The notes beneath the pieces are model-generated. The model was not told the origin of the DNA. It did no database searches and saw nothing but the letters and a program-made list of their open reading frames with translations. Both the position numbers and the translations under genes were made by a program. A stretch of 64,000 bases of DNA from Thermoguttaceae bacterium. GTDB lineage: Bacteria; Planctomycetota; Planctomycetia; Pirellulales; Thermoguttaceae. The DNA is taken from contig JAQVHZ010000004.1 in NCBI GenBank assembly GCA_028695965.1, positions 29,097-93,096 on the forward strand. Direction: 5' to 3'. Shown here one piece after another: positions 50,829-60,946 of this stretch; position 1 is the first letter of the stretch; each line of letters begins with the position of its first letter.

Positions 50829-50974
50829 TTTACTTCCTCCTCAATCTTCTTCTTAATCCAATCTACCATCTGCGAATCGGACATCGTTTTTGTTTTCAGG
50901 TTCTGATTCTCTTGGATGATGATCAGGCGTTTTAGGCGCTCAACAGTCTCCTCATTTATCTTAATTTGCTCCAT
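50810..50974 (-). CDS. Small protein in the DndE position
   Basis: 54 aa MEQIKINEETVERLKRLIIIQENQNLKTKTMSDSQMVDWIKKKIEEEVKCYLNR; overlaps both neighbours. Confidence 0.55.
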   Translation of the reverse strand: MEQIKINEETVERLKRLIIIQENQNLKTKTMSDSQMVDWIKKKIEEEVKCYLNR

Positions 50975-53183
50975 AATCAAATCTACCTTCCTCCAATTCC
51001 TCATCTGTTATTTTGTACGCATCTCGAACTGCCCAAATCAAACGATACGCTTCCATTGAGTTCTGAGATAAACGTCCAAATTCTTTTATCCTAGCTAGCT
51101 CGTTTCTAACAAGGGTAACGTCCCTTTGAGCTTGTTCGGCTGTCAATGACGATACGGTATTAAGCGGTCGCGGCAAAGTCACAAAGTCATAAAGCTCCGC
51201 ATATAGCTTGTTAGGGGCTTTTCTGAGTACTCGTCCGCGACGCTGAATGTATTCCTTCGGGTTTGTTGTACTTGCTAAAATAAATGCGGTTCGAATACCA
51301 GGCATATTTACCCCTTCGTCCAAACATTTAATTGCCACGATAGCCTGAAGCCTGTCTCCGCGTTGAAACTGTTCTTTGATAGAAGCTCTTGTTTCCATGT
51401 TTTCATTGGAGGTAAACTGAGCGACGTCCATACCAAGCTCATTTCCCAAAATGCGAGTTACCGCTTCAATCTGTCGGATATCGCCGTCGTCAGACGAGGA
51501 GGAATCCGCATTTTCATCCAAAACATTCGTAGCGCCACAGTACACAAGAATGTTGTTGTCATGAACATATGGTTTGATTACTTTTCTTAATGCGACAAGT
51601 TTTTCGGATGCTCCAGCGACTATCCTTGCACGACGAAGCGCCAAAATCTCACCAATTTTATTCAGTTTGATTTTTCCCTTCTTGTCTTGAATAATACATT
51701 TCGTCATTTTATACGATAGCTCTTCATATTCAGCTAACTCATTGCCATTTAAGTGAACAACAACAGGGTAGTACCTATAAGGAGTGAGTTTATCCTCAGC
51801 TATCGCGCGATCTAAGGGATATTCGATACATTTCTTTCCAAAAAAAGCATATAAGAGCGCTGTTCCCTCTTCATCGCGGTGTCGTTCAAGGGTAGCGGAA
51901 AGAGCGAGCCTATATTTAAAACGATTATCTAATAGCCCTGAATATGACGCCGCTCCAAAGTTGTGGGCTTCATCGACTACTAAAAGCACAGGAAAATGAA
52001 TTTTGTTAATCTGCCCTTGAACATACTCATTTTTAAATGTTGCATTCGTACAAACGAAACAGAAGAAACTCTTATCTGCACGGAGTTTTTGAAGACGGAC
52101 GGCATTAGACAGAAGCTGTTTCCAATCCCTTTGAGGAGAGCTGCTGTATCCAATAATTGGCTTCACGTTGAATCGGACAATATCCTCTACCCACTGTTCA
52201 ACAAGATGTTGATAGGGGCAGACAATGATTACGGCCAATTCATCGTTTATATCTTCCGCTAGTTTCGAAATTGCTCCAAGCCCTGTAAATGTTTTGCCAG
52301 TACCCGTTGCCATATCAAAAATGCCACGATAGTTTTCACCTACCCAAGCCGCAATGGCTTCCTTTTGATAGCCGTGTAACAAAATGTCTTCCGGTATACG
52401 CGGTCCAACTGCTTTTTTCACGAGCTGAACATTACCGTCTCCGAGCGTTCGGGTATTTTTCTCTCCCAGTGCAAACTGTTCTCTATCGACGTCATAATTT
52501 GGCGGAGACTTTTTGTACTTGTCTATGAGAGCCTGCGATATAATTGGAAACTCTAACACCTTGATATTAGGCTCGTTATCATTCCAAATTGAACAGAAAG
52601 CATTTTGTTTAAGGCGCACTCGTTCAGCGTCATTTTCATTGCTCCAACTTCTAAAGACGTCAATTGTCTCATAATTTACAGACAAGGAAGTTGCTGATTC
52701 GTTCATAGAGCCAGAAAATGCAACGACATTACCGTCCTTATCCTCGATTAGCCCCATCTTTTCATGATACATTCCTATGCCGTCTTTACCCTCTGTATAT
52801 GCAATACGAATATCTAAGACGCCGTCTGCAATGAGACACGCAAGAAGATTAAGACGCTGCATAGAATAGTAGTCAAGTTTTTCACCAGTAATTTGACGCA
52901 GAACCGCACGCTCAATATACTTGTCGCGCTCGGCATAACCCTTCTGAATCGCCTCAATATCTTCGTCAGAGAGGTACGGCGACGCAACAATCTGGATTTT
53001 GCCTCCGTTTGACGCCATTGATGCGATTCCTTTTGTGATTTCTACAAGCGCAGAAGAGGAGAAGAAACCAACTGCCCGTCTGTAAACCATCGCCTTTTCA
53101 AGCAATGGAATATAGAACTCCTGAACAACATTGTCAATGAGTGAACGATACTCGTTTTTAATCCTTACTTCTTGTAGGCTCAT
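50961..53183 (-). CDS. PLD-like nuclease domain plus DEAH helicase
   Basis: N-term YHEKMGLIEDKDGNVVAFSGSMNESATS (HxK..GSxNxS); FDMATGTGKTFTGLGAI; LLVVDEAHNFGA; YIQRRGRVLRKAPNK. Confidence 0.88.
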   Translation of the reverse strand: MSLQEVRIKNEYRSLIDNVVQEFYIPLLEKAMVYRRAVGFFSSSALVEITKGIASMASNGGKIQIVASPYLSDEDIEAIQKGYAERDKYIERAVLRQITGEKLDYYSMQRLNLLACLIADGVLDIRIAYTEGKDGIGMYHEKMGLIEDKDGNVVAFSGSMNESATSLSVNYETIDVFRSWSNENDAERVRLKQNAFCSIWNDNEPNIKVLEFPIISQALIDKYKKSPPNYDVDREQFALGEKNTRTLGDGNVQLVKKAVGPRIPEDILLHGYQKEAIAAWVGENYRGIFDMATGTGKTFTGLGAISKLAEDINDELAVIIVCPYQHLVEQWVEDIVRFNVKPIIGYSSSPQRDWKQLLSNAVRLQKLRADKSFFCFVCTNATFKNEYVQGQINKIHFPVLLVVDEAHNFGAASYSGLLDNRFKYRLALSATLERHRDEEGTALLYAFFGKKCIEYPLDRAIAEDKLTPYRYYPVVVHLNGNELAEYEELSYKMTKCIIQDKKGKIKLNKIGEILALRRARIVAGASEKLVALRKVIKPYVHDNNILVYCGATNVLDENADSSSSDDGDIRQIEAVTRILGNELGMDVAQFTSNENMETRASIKEQFQRGDRLQAIVAIKCLDEGVNMPGIRTAFILASTTNPKEYIQRRGRVLRKAPNKLYAELYDFVTLPRPLNTVSSLTAEQAQRDVTLVRNELARIKEFGRLSQNSMEAYRLIWAVRDAYKITDEELEEGRFDYGAN

Positions 53184-53195
53184 ATCTCAAGCGCC

Positions 53196-54341
53196 TCATA
53201 TGTTGTCGTTGAGGTCGTCAAGGGCTTCTTGCAATGCTAAGAAATCCTCGTCCGTGGTGAAACTATTAACACTTAAACGAACTGTTCCCGCTGGAAATGT
53301 CTTTAGGAACTTGTGTGCAGCAGGAGCGCAGTGCAGTCCGGTGCGGACCGAGATATTTCTTTCACTGAACAATTGCCCCGCAATATCACTGCTTATTCCG
53401 TCAATAATACAGGATACAATACCCACATATTCACGACCTTCGACATTGCCGACGGTAGAAATAATATCATACTCCGACAAAATAGCAATCAATCTACTTC
53501 TATTTGTTTGCTCTTCGGCAGCGAGTCTTATAACGCCCTGTTCCTGAATCCACTTAACAGACGCATTGAGTCCAGAAACGCCGACCGTGTTCATTGTTCC
53601 GAACTCATACCGCTCTGGTAAGGACGTCGGCATATCTTGATTGGCTGAATCAAACCCAGTACCACCAAAAAAAACCGGTTCAAGGTCGACGTCTTGTTTC
53701 ATCACAAAGCCGGATATGCCGGTAGGGCCTAAAAGGGTTTTATGCCCGGCGAAAACAGCAAAGTCAAAAATTTCCTTACCGACGTCGCAGTCAATGAGCC
53801 CTGCAGTTTGAGCCATATCCAATAGCGTGACAGCGTGGAATTCTTTTGCTAACGTGAAAATATCTTCTACTGGCGCAATCAACCCAATTACATTGCTTGC
53901 ATGACTTATAATAACCAAATCCGGCGAAGACTCTTCAAACTGGTATCGTATTCTTTGAAGGTCATAGGCTAATTCCTGATTTACTGAAAGTTCAACGACT
54001 CTAATTACTCCTCTTGCTTCATAGTGATGAAGAGTCCGAGTTACCGCATTATGTTCAAATGGACTTATGTAGACATTTCTTGCCCCTTTTCGAATAATGC
54101 CTTGAATGATAATGTTAAGGGCGATTGTAGCTGACGGTTCAAAAACAACCTGCTTCGCCGGACAATGCAGTAGCCTCTGTATTGCCGACCGTGTATCGTC
54201 AACCAAGCATTTTACGGAACCCGAAGACTTGTAGTCTCCGCGTCCAAAATTACCGCCGGTTTGGCGCTGAAACTGGTCCATACTCTGATATACAATTTCA
54301 GGCTTTGGATATGTAGTCGTAGCATTGTCAAAGTAAGCCAT
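53196..54341 (-). CDS. Class V aminotransferase / cysteine desulfurase, DndA-like
   Basis: MAYFDNATTTYPKPEIVYQSM, FAVFAGHKTLLGPTGISGFV (PLP Lys), ISVRTGLHCAPAAHKFL (catalytic Cys loop). Confidence 0.85.
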   Translation of the reverse strand: MAYFDNATTTYPKPEIVYQSMDQFQRQTGGNFGRGDYKSSGSVKCLVDDTRSAIQRLLHCPAKQVVFEPSATIALNIIIQGIIRKGARNVYISPFEHNAVTRTLHHYEARGVIRVVELSVNQELAYDLQRIRYQFEESSPDLVIISHASNVIGLIAPVEDIFTLAKEFHAVTLLDMAQTAGLIDCDVGKEIFDFAVFAGHKTLLGPTGISGFVMKQDVDLEPVFFGGTGFDSANQDMPTSLPERYEFGTMNTVGVSGLNASVKWIQEQGVIRLAAEEQTNRSRLIAILSEYDIISTVGNVEGREYVGIVSCIIDGISSDIAGQLFSERNISVRTGLHCAPAAHKFLKTFPAGTVRLSVNSFTTDEDFLALQEALDDLNDNI

Positions 54342-54351
54342 CAGCCCGCCT

Positions 54352-57300
54352 TCATAAGCATAGTTTTTCTAGTATCTCCATGATGATTTGGCGCTTTTCT
54401 TGCTCAGAAATAGCGTGCCCCATGGAGTCTAGTGAGTTTGTAATTTGATTATACAGAAGTTCACCACGTTTGCTACGACTAACTCGTTCAAAACTCTTTG
54501 TCGTAGCTGACCCATCTGCTTCAACAAACGTTACCCTATAGTTCCTAGACTGTTCCTCTTTTTCCTCTGCTTCCCCTTCCGTATAGCTTTCGGCGGTCTG
54601 CTTATACTGTTTCATCTTTCGTGTGAAAGTATCAAAAACGCCGTCATCCCAATCTTCAATCCTTAGTCCGGTAGCCATTTTGGCCAAGCGAGCGATAAAC
54701 GTCACCTCATCGTGGGTAACGGTCTTAAATAATGCAAGGCACTTATCTGTGCCGTCGGGAAAAATATGGTTGAAGGCAGAGGGACTAATTGAACGACACC
54801 ATTCTTGAATCGTTGAAAACAGAAGCATTCGTGCAGAGCGCTTCTTGTTTTGAGGAAGCATGAAGATTTTTTTCGTCTGCTCAACCAGCGTCTTTCGTAG
54901 ATGATCGGTGACATTATCAAAGTAATCTTTAGAGGCAATGATATTTTCTGCTAGTCCCGCAGAAAAATCTCCCACATAGCCAAAGGCCTTTGGAAGTTTA
55001 TCAAAGAGCAGTTCATAACTGCTTGTGTTTTGCTTCAGGAGGTTAAGCATGAAAAGACGTCTGGTATCTACCTCTCCGCCCTTTGGATCTTTCTTGATTT
55101 CCTTCGCATATTTAGGCAATGACCAAAACCAGCGCTTCATCGCATTCACAAGGAAATCGTATGTGTTTGCGCCCTTTTCCAATTCAATGATGTGATCAGC
55201 AAATGCCTGAGCAAGCTGTTTGACAAATCTCGCTTTTTCCGCATCCCAGTCGAGATAAACCAAGGAAAAATCCCTGGGATGCTCATTGATTTGAAGGAGA
55301 ACGCCCGAAGATATCGGCGCTTGTCCAGATCTTTCCAGTATCGCCACCTCCTTCTTATACTTGTGGAGAACAACAGCCAAGTAAATCGGAATTAGCCCTT
55401 TGCGCAGTCCAATTTTATACTCAGGAAGTGTTAGCATATCATATAGTTCACCAAAGCTAACGCTTTCATTGGTCCCTGCACGCAACATGAAGTTTTCAAT
55501 AGTTTTCAGCATATTGGCAATTTTACCATCGCCATCTGGACGTAAATTGAGAGCAGGTATTCCATCCTGACTCACTAAAATGCCTGTCTTTACCAATGTG
55601 CTTCGCATGATAGAAACTTCTTGCCCCGTACCAGAAAGACCAAGATTATCTTCAAGCTGGTTGCGTAGTAACGCCGCGATAATTTTACTTCTGCTGTTGC
55701 TTGCAACGCTCGTGACCACATTTCGGTTTACAGCCTCGTTGCTAATGACAGGAGTGAGGGGGAACACGTTGTCACAAATATCAGACAACAACTCAGTCAA
55801 AGCCGCTTTCCTGCGTATGTTTTGGATCTCCCCGTTAAAGATATAGCTAGATTTATACTGCTCAGGACGAGTGTAAACCGATATGAAACTATTGATTACT
55901 TCACGCAAATCCTCATAGATCACATCGTACTCGTTAAATAGGATCGGATCTTCAGAGGCTGCTTCACGCAAGAAAGATACGGCTTCATATTCATGAGCCA
56001 CTTCGTCAATGCTTGTGTAATGATTGGGCAGTATAAAAACATGACGGTTACATCCCTTGCTTGTAGAAAGCAGGGTTTCTTTCAAGCGTTTGATAGATTC
56101 TCCACTGTTTGGTATCACCGCATAGATTACGCCGTCGGCGTCGATCTTTTCACTCTTCGTTATCCAGTCAGTATCCGGTCTTACTTCGCTTTCATCAATA
56201 AACTCGAAGGAGAAATACCGAGTCATCTCACGAGCATCATTATAACGAGACGGATACATATAATTGTCAAAATTAAATGCATTCAGAGTTTCCTTAACAG
56301 AAATCTTCTTTGCATGAGACTCCGTATAGTCGCGTATTTTCTGCTTGACGTCCACGCCGGAAGTTTGCTTCAATTTCAAGAAGTCGTTGCTTCTTTTCAG
56401 ATAGACAACATAGTCTCGGTCTATTAGGTTATCTATCGCGTCCGTAATCTCTGGAACAGAATAAGAGGAAGAAAATACGCCGACTATTTCATCCTTAGTA
56501 GGTTTGAGTCTTTCGAACTGACCGACTGCGTAGAAGAGAGAAAGCGTCTTTATAATCTTTGCTTCTAATGATTCAGGAGCAATCTGGGCGAGGATATTCG
56601 CAGTTAGAGTATAGTTCTGATGAATCTCGCTAGAATAGACTTCCTTCTTAAAGAGGGGGTCAAAATAGTCGTAAATTAAGTCCGGGGTGATTAGTACGAA
56701 ATTATCGCTCGCTTGCTCTAAATACGATGGAAGCGTAGCGCTTCCTGGCGCAGACAGAAATGTAAAAAGCGTGCGCTCATTCTGTGCGACACGTTCGGAT
56801 AATCTCGGCAATATAAATGTCGAAACAGGATGTAACGGATAGCATCCATCCAAAGCCACATCCAGATCCTCACTATTCTCTGAGAACAACAGGTGCGAGG
56901 CGTATCGTTGCTCTATGTCTCTAAATTCACTCTTGTGTTTTTTCTTAAAATTTTTCCATAAAACGTCTTCTCTTTGAATTACAGACGATATAACCTCGTA
57001 GGTCTGTGAGAAGTTGTTGTTCAGGCGGATATGTTTAAAACGCTCAGAGACTCCACGCCAACCGTCAACTTTCTGTTTGGGAAGCTTGTCGATATAGTTT
57101 GCAATCTCTTTATGGGAAATCAGCATCAAATGAAGCTGTAATGGTCCACTACGATTACATTTCTCAGCAAAGTCTTGAAGCGTCTTTATATCGCTCAAAG
57201 ACGCTTCTGTAATATTAGCCTCAAGATATTTACTGAACTCGTCGTAAACGACATATATTCCCGTATATTCTTTTGCACGCAACCCCTTAGCTATACTTTC

Positions 57301-57966
57301 ATAGAGCTCCACAATATCAAATCCGAGGAAAGGGTTAAAAATACTTCCTGCCGTTAATGACGGATAGATTCGTTCGAACTGTTCATAGGCAGTTATATCA
57401 TAAGATTCAAGAGCTTTAATGAATGCGGAGACCGGCGAGTTAATCGCAGATTGAAACGCGCTGTATGTGTCAGGGAATTCCTTCTTCCATCTTTCAATAA
57501 CAGAAATGGCCGCCTTATAGTTCGTTTCTGGCATTACATCAAAGAGATCGTTGTCTGAAAGAGTCCTTTGAATAGCCAACAAGAATGCTTGGGATAAGCT
57601 CGTATTACTTCCAGTAATTACAACTGGAAGAATTTTGTTTGGACTATCGTAGTAATTGAGAACGCACTGCTTTTTTTGGGGGTAATCCTCTAATTTCAGC
57701 AGAAGTTTTTCAAACAGTTTCAAGTCGCGCTTTTGTAAAATTGAGAGGATGGCCAAAACAATGTGCGACTTGCCTTTACCATACGCTCCTATTAAGATGC
57801 GAGCCCTCTCCGTCGAAGCTTCATCTGTGCTCAGAAGAATTTCCTCAAGGAGGTCAAGCGCGGACTTGGTGGGTATGAAATTTTTCAGCTTTTCATCGCT
57901 GTTCAGGTCAAATCCGATGTTTACGGAATATTGGAATCCCGAAGCAACTGAAATCATCTTACTCAT
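54352..57966 (-). CDS. 1204-aa P-loop ATPase (BrxC/PglY/DUF499-like large defence ATPase)
   Basis: ILIGAYGKGKSHIVLAILSIL Walker A; GIYVVYDEFSKYLE Walker B-like; LMLISHKEI; size and layout. Confidence 0.75.
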   Translation of the reverse strand: MSKMISVASGFQYSVNIGFDLNSDEKLKNFIPTKSALDLLEEILLSTDEASTERARILIGAYGKGKSHIVLAILSILQKRDLKLFEKLLLKLEDYPQKKQCVLNYYDSPNKILPVVITGSNTSLSQAFLLAIQRTLSDNDLFDVMPETNYKAAISVIERWKKEFPDTYSAFQSAINSPVSAFIKALESYDITAYEQFERIYPSLTAGSIFNPFLGFDIVELYESIAKGLRAKEYTGIYVVYDEFSKYLEANITEASLSDIKTLQDFAEKCNRSGPLQLHLMLISHKEIANYIDKLPKQKVDGWRGVSERFKHIRLNNNFSQTYEVISSVIQREDVLWKNFKKKHKSEFRDIEQRYASHLLFSENSEDLDVALDGCYPLHPVSTFILPRLSERVAQNERTLFTFLSAPGSATLPSYLEQASDNFVLITPDLIYDYFDPLFKKEVYSSEIHQNYTLTANILAQIAPESLEAKIIKTLSLFYAVGQFERLKPTKDEIVGVFSSSYSVPEITDAIDNLIDRDYVVYLKRSNDFLKLKQTSGVDVKQKIRDYTESHAKKISVKETLNAFNFDNYMYPSRYNDAREMTRYFSFEFIDESEVRPDTDWITKSEKIDADGVIYAVIPNSGESIKRLKETLLSTSKGCNRHVFILPNHYTSIDEVAHEYEAVSFLREAASEDPILFNEYDVIYEDLREVINSFISVYTRPEQYKSSYIFNGEIQNIRRKAALTELLSDICDNVFPLTPVISNEAVNRNVVTSVASNSRSKIIAALLRNQLEDNLGLSGTGQEVSIMRSTLVKTGILVSQDGIPALNLRPDGDGKIANMLKTIENFMLRAGTNESVSFGELYDMLTLPEYKIGLRKGLIPIYLAVVLHKYKKEVAILERSGQAPISSGVLLQINEHPRDFSLVYLDWDAEKARFVKQLAQAFADHIIELEKGANTYDFLVNAMKRWFWSLPKYAKEIKKDPKGGEVDTRRLFMLNLLKQNTSSYELLFDKLPKAFGYVGDFSAGLAENIIASKDYFDNVTDHLRKTLVEQTKKIFMLPQNKKRSARMLLFSTIQEWCRSISPSAFNHIFPDGTDKCLALFKTVTHDEVTFIARLAKMATGLRIEDWDDGVFDTFTRKMKQYKQTAESYTEGEAEEKEEQSRNYRVTFVEADGSATTKSFERVSRSKRGELLYNQITNSLDSMGHAISEQEKRQIIMEILEKLCL

Positions 57967-57980
57967 GGTTTTATTTCCGG

Positions 57981-58871
57981 TTACTGTTTGTTAACGTCTT
58001 GATAATAAGCGTCAACACAGTCTTGGAATGTAAGTTCCTCATTAATATGAATAACATCCAACCCTGCGGTTCTGTTAATCTTGATTATTCCCGTTTCTTG
58101 CACTTGATACAAAATATCGAGCATTGAGATGGCGTCAAGATTGAATGTTTTGCCGATATTGCATGGAGCTGTCAGCAATTCGTTCAACCTTATCTCTCTC
58201 GCTTCTTCTGCTTGGTCAACGATAACCGCTAACGCTACCCACGGATTGATTGTCTTCGCAACAGGAATCGCTTTTCTGTAAGTCTTTTTTCCTTTGCTCA
58301 AAATATCGACAAGTCCAAGTTCGCCAAAGGGACAATCAATATTGTTTTCTGGCTCTACACGCTTAGGGTTAGTCTTATATCTCGGCAAATAAGTACTAAT
58401 GATGCATGAGAAATCTTCATTTAATGAACGAAAAGCGACGTCAGCTTCTCCTTCCATACGGATACGTCTTTGCAAGAACTCAACAAAGTCGTCTCGTGAA
58501 AACTCAGACATATTAAATTCATTGAAAAAGAAATACCACGCAGTGGCGTCGTTCCTATTGGAAGCGAGTCGGTAATGAAGCAGATAGAGCGTTCCTAATT
58601 CTTCTATATAGCGGTCATTCTTATACACGCTTTCACCAAGAGGAGTAAAGCTTTGAAAACGCTTGCCGCTATTGGGTTCTTCTGTCAGACCAACTGCTTG
58701 TAACCAATACCGGAGCGCCTTAACCATATTTGCCCCTATTCCGAAGACGTCCATCGGGTTCTCGTCTTTAGCGACGAACACATCGGGCTTTAGCTGGACA
58801 TGCTTCATGCCTTTGCTAAGCCATCCTTTTCTTATAAAAAACGTGTCATGGGCACGAAATTTCATTGCCAC
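57981..58871 (-). CDS. DUF4007-like protein
   Basis: MAMKFRAHDTFFIRKGWLSKGMKHVQ...NPMDVFGIGANMVKALRYWLQAVGLTEE...LTPLGE; typical DUF4007 opening next to a PAPS reductase-like gene. Confidence 0.8.
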   Translation of the reverse strand: MAMKFRAHDTFFIRKGWLSKGMKHVQLKPDVFVAKDENPMDVFGIGANMVKALRYWLQAVGLTEEPNSGKRFQSFTPLGESVYKNDRYIEELGTLYLLHYRLASNRNDATAWYFFFNEFNMSEFSRDDFVEFLQRRIRMEGEADVAFRSLNEDFSCIISTYLPRYKTNPKRVEPENNIDCPFGELGLVDILSKGKKTYRKAIPVAKTINPWVALAVIVDQAEEAREIRLNELLTAPCNIGKTFNLDAISMLDILYQVQETGIIKINRTAGLDVIHINEELTFQDCVDAYYQDVNKQ

Positions 58872-58898
58872 AACATAACCTCCATCACTCGCTTCGTC

Positions 58899-60653
58899 TC
58901 ACTTCGTCCTAAGATATTTATCCATCATGCAACCGCCATCAAGATATTTGGCTGTCATACAAGTCTTGCAATGGACACACTTTTGAGGGTCAATGTAATA
59001 CCCGAAGTTGTTGATAGTTATTGCGCCTATCCGACAAAGCGACTCGCATTTCAAACACTTTCTACAAGCGTTAAACTTTCTTATTTGATACCCAACCATC
59101 CTCTGCAAATCATCGTGAGCGGCGACATTCATCGTCCGTACTTTTACAGCATACTCATAACCGTCTTGATTAAATGGTTGGAGAGAGAGAATGGGCACAT
59201 TCGTTCTATGATCGAGCACAATAACTTCTCTCAACAATTTTTTTCCAAGCTCTGGCGCTACTCGTCCGAATGGAACGAACATACCAACAAGTTCATCGTC
59301 AAACGGTCTTACCAATCGGTATATTTTTGCATATTCTTCAGCGGTACAGTTTGTAAATTTAATTTTTACATCGTTTGCAGAAGCAAGACCATTGCCGCCT
59401 TGCCGAGCCTTCCACTTGCCCGTATCGACATATACTTCCGGGTCAGGCTTGCCTATTTTCTTTGCAAATCCAACCAGAAAATCACGCCACTTCTTTGACT
59501 GTTCTGGCATATAGATTTTCGATAAAAATTGTGCGCGTCGATTATTATTCGGACAACACCAGCAGCCAACACGGTCATAACCTAGACGATATGCTTCGTT
59601 AAAATCGATATTTTCAGCAATAAGATACAGCCAAATGTCTATGTCTTTCCAAAAGAAGATAGGAGAGGCTACTGTTTGTTGCTGTATTTTTACTGCATCT
59701 GCGCTATCCTCTATACGATTGTACTTGCTTCGACTTGCCGATTCTGATTTCCTAATGCCATAGAAAGTCAATATCTGCTGGTTACGATACAAACTATTTA
59801 TTACCCGCGCAATAGGTCCTGTTTTAAACATTGAACAACACCAACGCATCATTCTCGCTGGAGGACCTATATCTTCGCATACGTCACGGAAATTTTGTTC
59901 GTCATTTTTGGCAATCTGAAAAATTGCGTTAGGGTGGGCTTCTCTGAACCGTCGAGCATATTCAATCGTGCTAGGAAACTCTAAGGTTGTATCTCCAAAA
60001 ATATGAACAAGATGAGGATTGCTTAGAGCCTTAAGAGCTAGGTCCGCAGTCACAGTAGAATCTTTGCCGCCAGAAAAAGAGACAACTACCCTTTCTTCGG
60101 GATACTTAGAAGCCGCATTTCTAATAAAACGATGCGCCTCGTCTATTATGTAGTTTAGACGATCTCTATTAGCTAAGACAAAGGTTTTCAGATAGTTGTC
60201 AAAATGCTCGTATGAGTTTCCTTCTTGGAACTGATGAAGCAGTTCGACAATTTTATCGGCGTCAATGGTTTGATACAGGCTATTGGAGATTGCGATGGAC
60301 TTCCCATCTATATAATATCGATGGTTGCAAGCCCATACAGACTTTTCAATATATTCATGAGGTTTCTTTTGTAATATCAGCTCGACCAAAAGCCGTTCTT
60401 CTGGAAAAACCGGACGAAGATCGGCAGTCATGTATCTTGTTTTGTTTTTACAAAGAGGGCACGTTCCCTTGTCAGCTTGAACAGAGACTTGGATTACCGG
60501 AATACGACAATTGCTGCACCAATAGATTTCCACGGGAAAGTCTTCGACAGTCACTTCGCCGCAAAGAGGGCAGGTACTATCGTTCGTCTCTATATTACAC
60601 TTGTTGCACCACACAAGCGCCTCCTCCCTCGTGGTTTTCTCATAACTTCTCAA
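58899..60653 (-). CDS. PAPS reductase/DndC-like sulfurtransferase with N-terminal zinc ribbons and C-terminal Fe-S-type cysteine clusters
   Basis: VVVSFSGGKDSTVTADLALKAL (PP-loop); WCNKCN..CPLCGE and WCSNCR..CPLCKNK; C-term CRKCLKCESLC...CVHCKTC. Confidence 0.85.
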   Translation of the reverse strand: MRSYEKTTREEALVWCNKCNIETNDSTCPLCGEVTVEDFPVEIYWCSNCRIPVIQVSVQADKGTCPLCKNKTRYMTADLRPVFPEERLLVELILQKKPHEYIEKSVWACNHRYYIDGKSIAISNSLYQTIDADKIVELLHQFQEGNSYEHFDNYLKTFVLANRDRLNYIIDEAHRFIRNAASKYPEERVVVSFSGGKDSTVTADLALKALSNPHLVHIFGDTTLEFPSTIEYARRFREAHPNAIFQIAKNDEQNFRDVCEDIGPPARMMRWCCSMFKTGPIARVINSLYRNQQILTFYGIRKSESASRSKYNRIEDSADAVKIQQQTVASPIFFWKDIDIWLYLIAENIDFNEAYRLGYDRVGCWCCPNNNRRAQFLSKIYMPEQSKKWRDFLVGFAKKIGKPDPEVYVDTGKWKARQGGNGLASANDVKIKFTNCTAEEYAKIYRLVRPFDDELVGMFVPFGRVAPELGKKLLREVIVLDHRTNVPILSLQPFNQDGYEYAVKVRTMNVAAHDDLQRMVGYQIRKFNACRKCLKCESLCRIGAITINNFGYYIDPQKCVHCKTCMTAKYLDGGCMMDKYLRTK

Positions 60654-60946
60654 TATAGTATGTGCTATATCGTGACCATGGAATGAATTAGTTCTCTAGC
60701 GTGCCTCCGGTTTCCTGAACGTGAACATATATTGGCTTCATAGGTAGTTTAAGAGTAAAATGTGTCGTGAGAACCATTGATATTTCCTTGTTCATCCATT
60801 TTTGGGGCATGATTCTAGACTTGACGAACCGAGGCTTTTCACGAGAATATCTTTTGTCGCTGCAGCGCCTTCTACTTTATCACTCTTACCAATCTGGTGA
60901 GAGTAAACACCTCACAATATTATACTCTCGTAGGAAACGACGTCCA

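Noticed and set aside
47129-60653. BREX or DISARM classification
   Set aside because: No methyltransferase (PglX/DrmM) or PglZ alkaline phosphatase is present; sulfur-transfer genes favour a phosphorothioation system.
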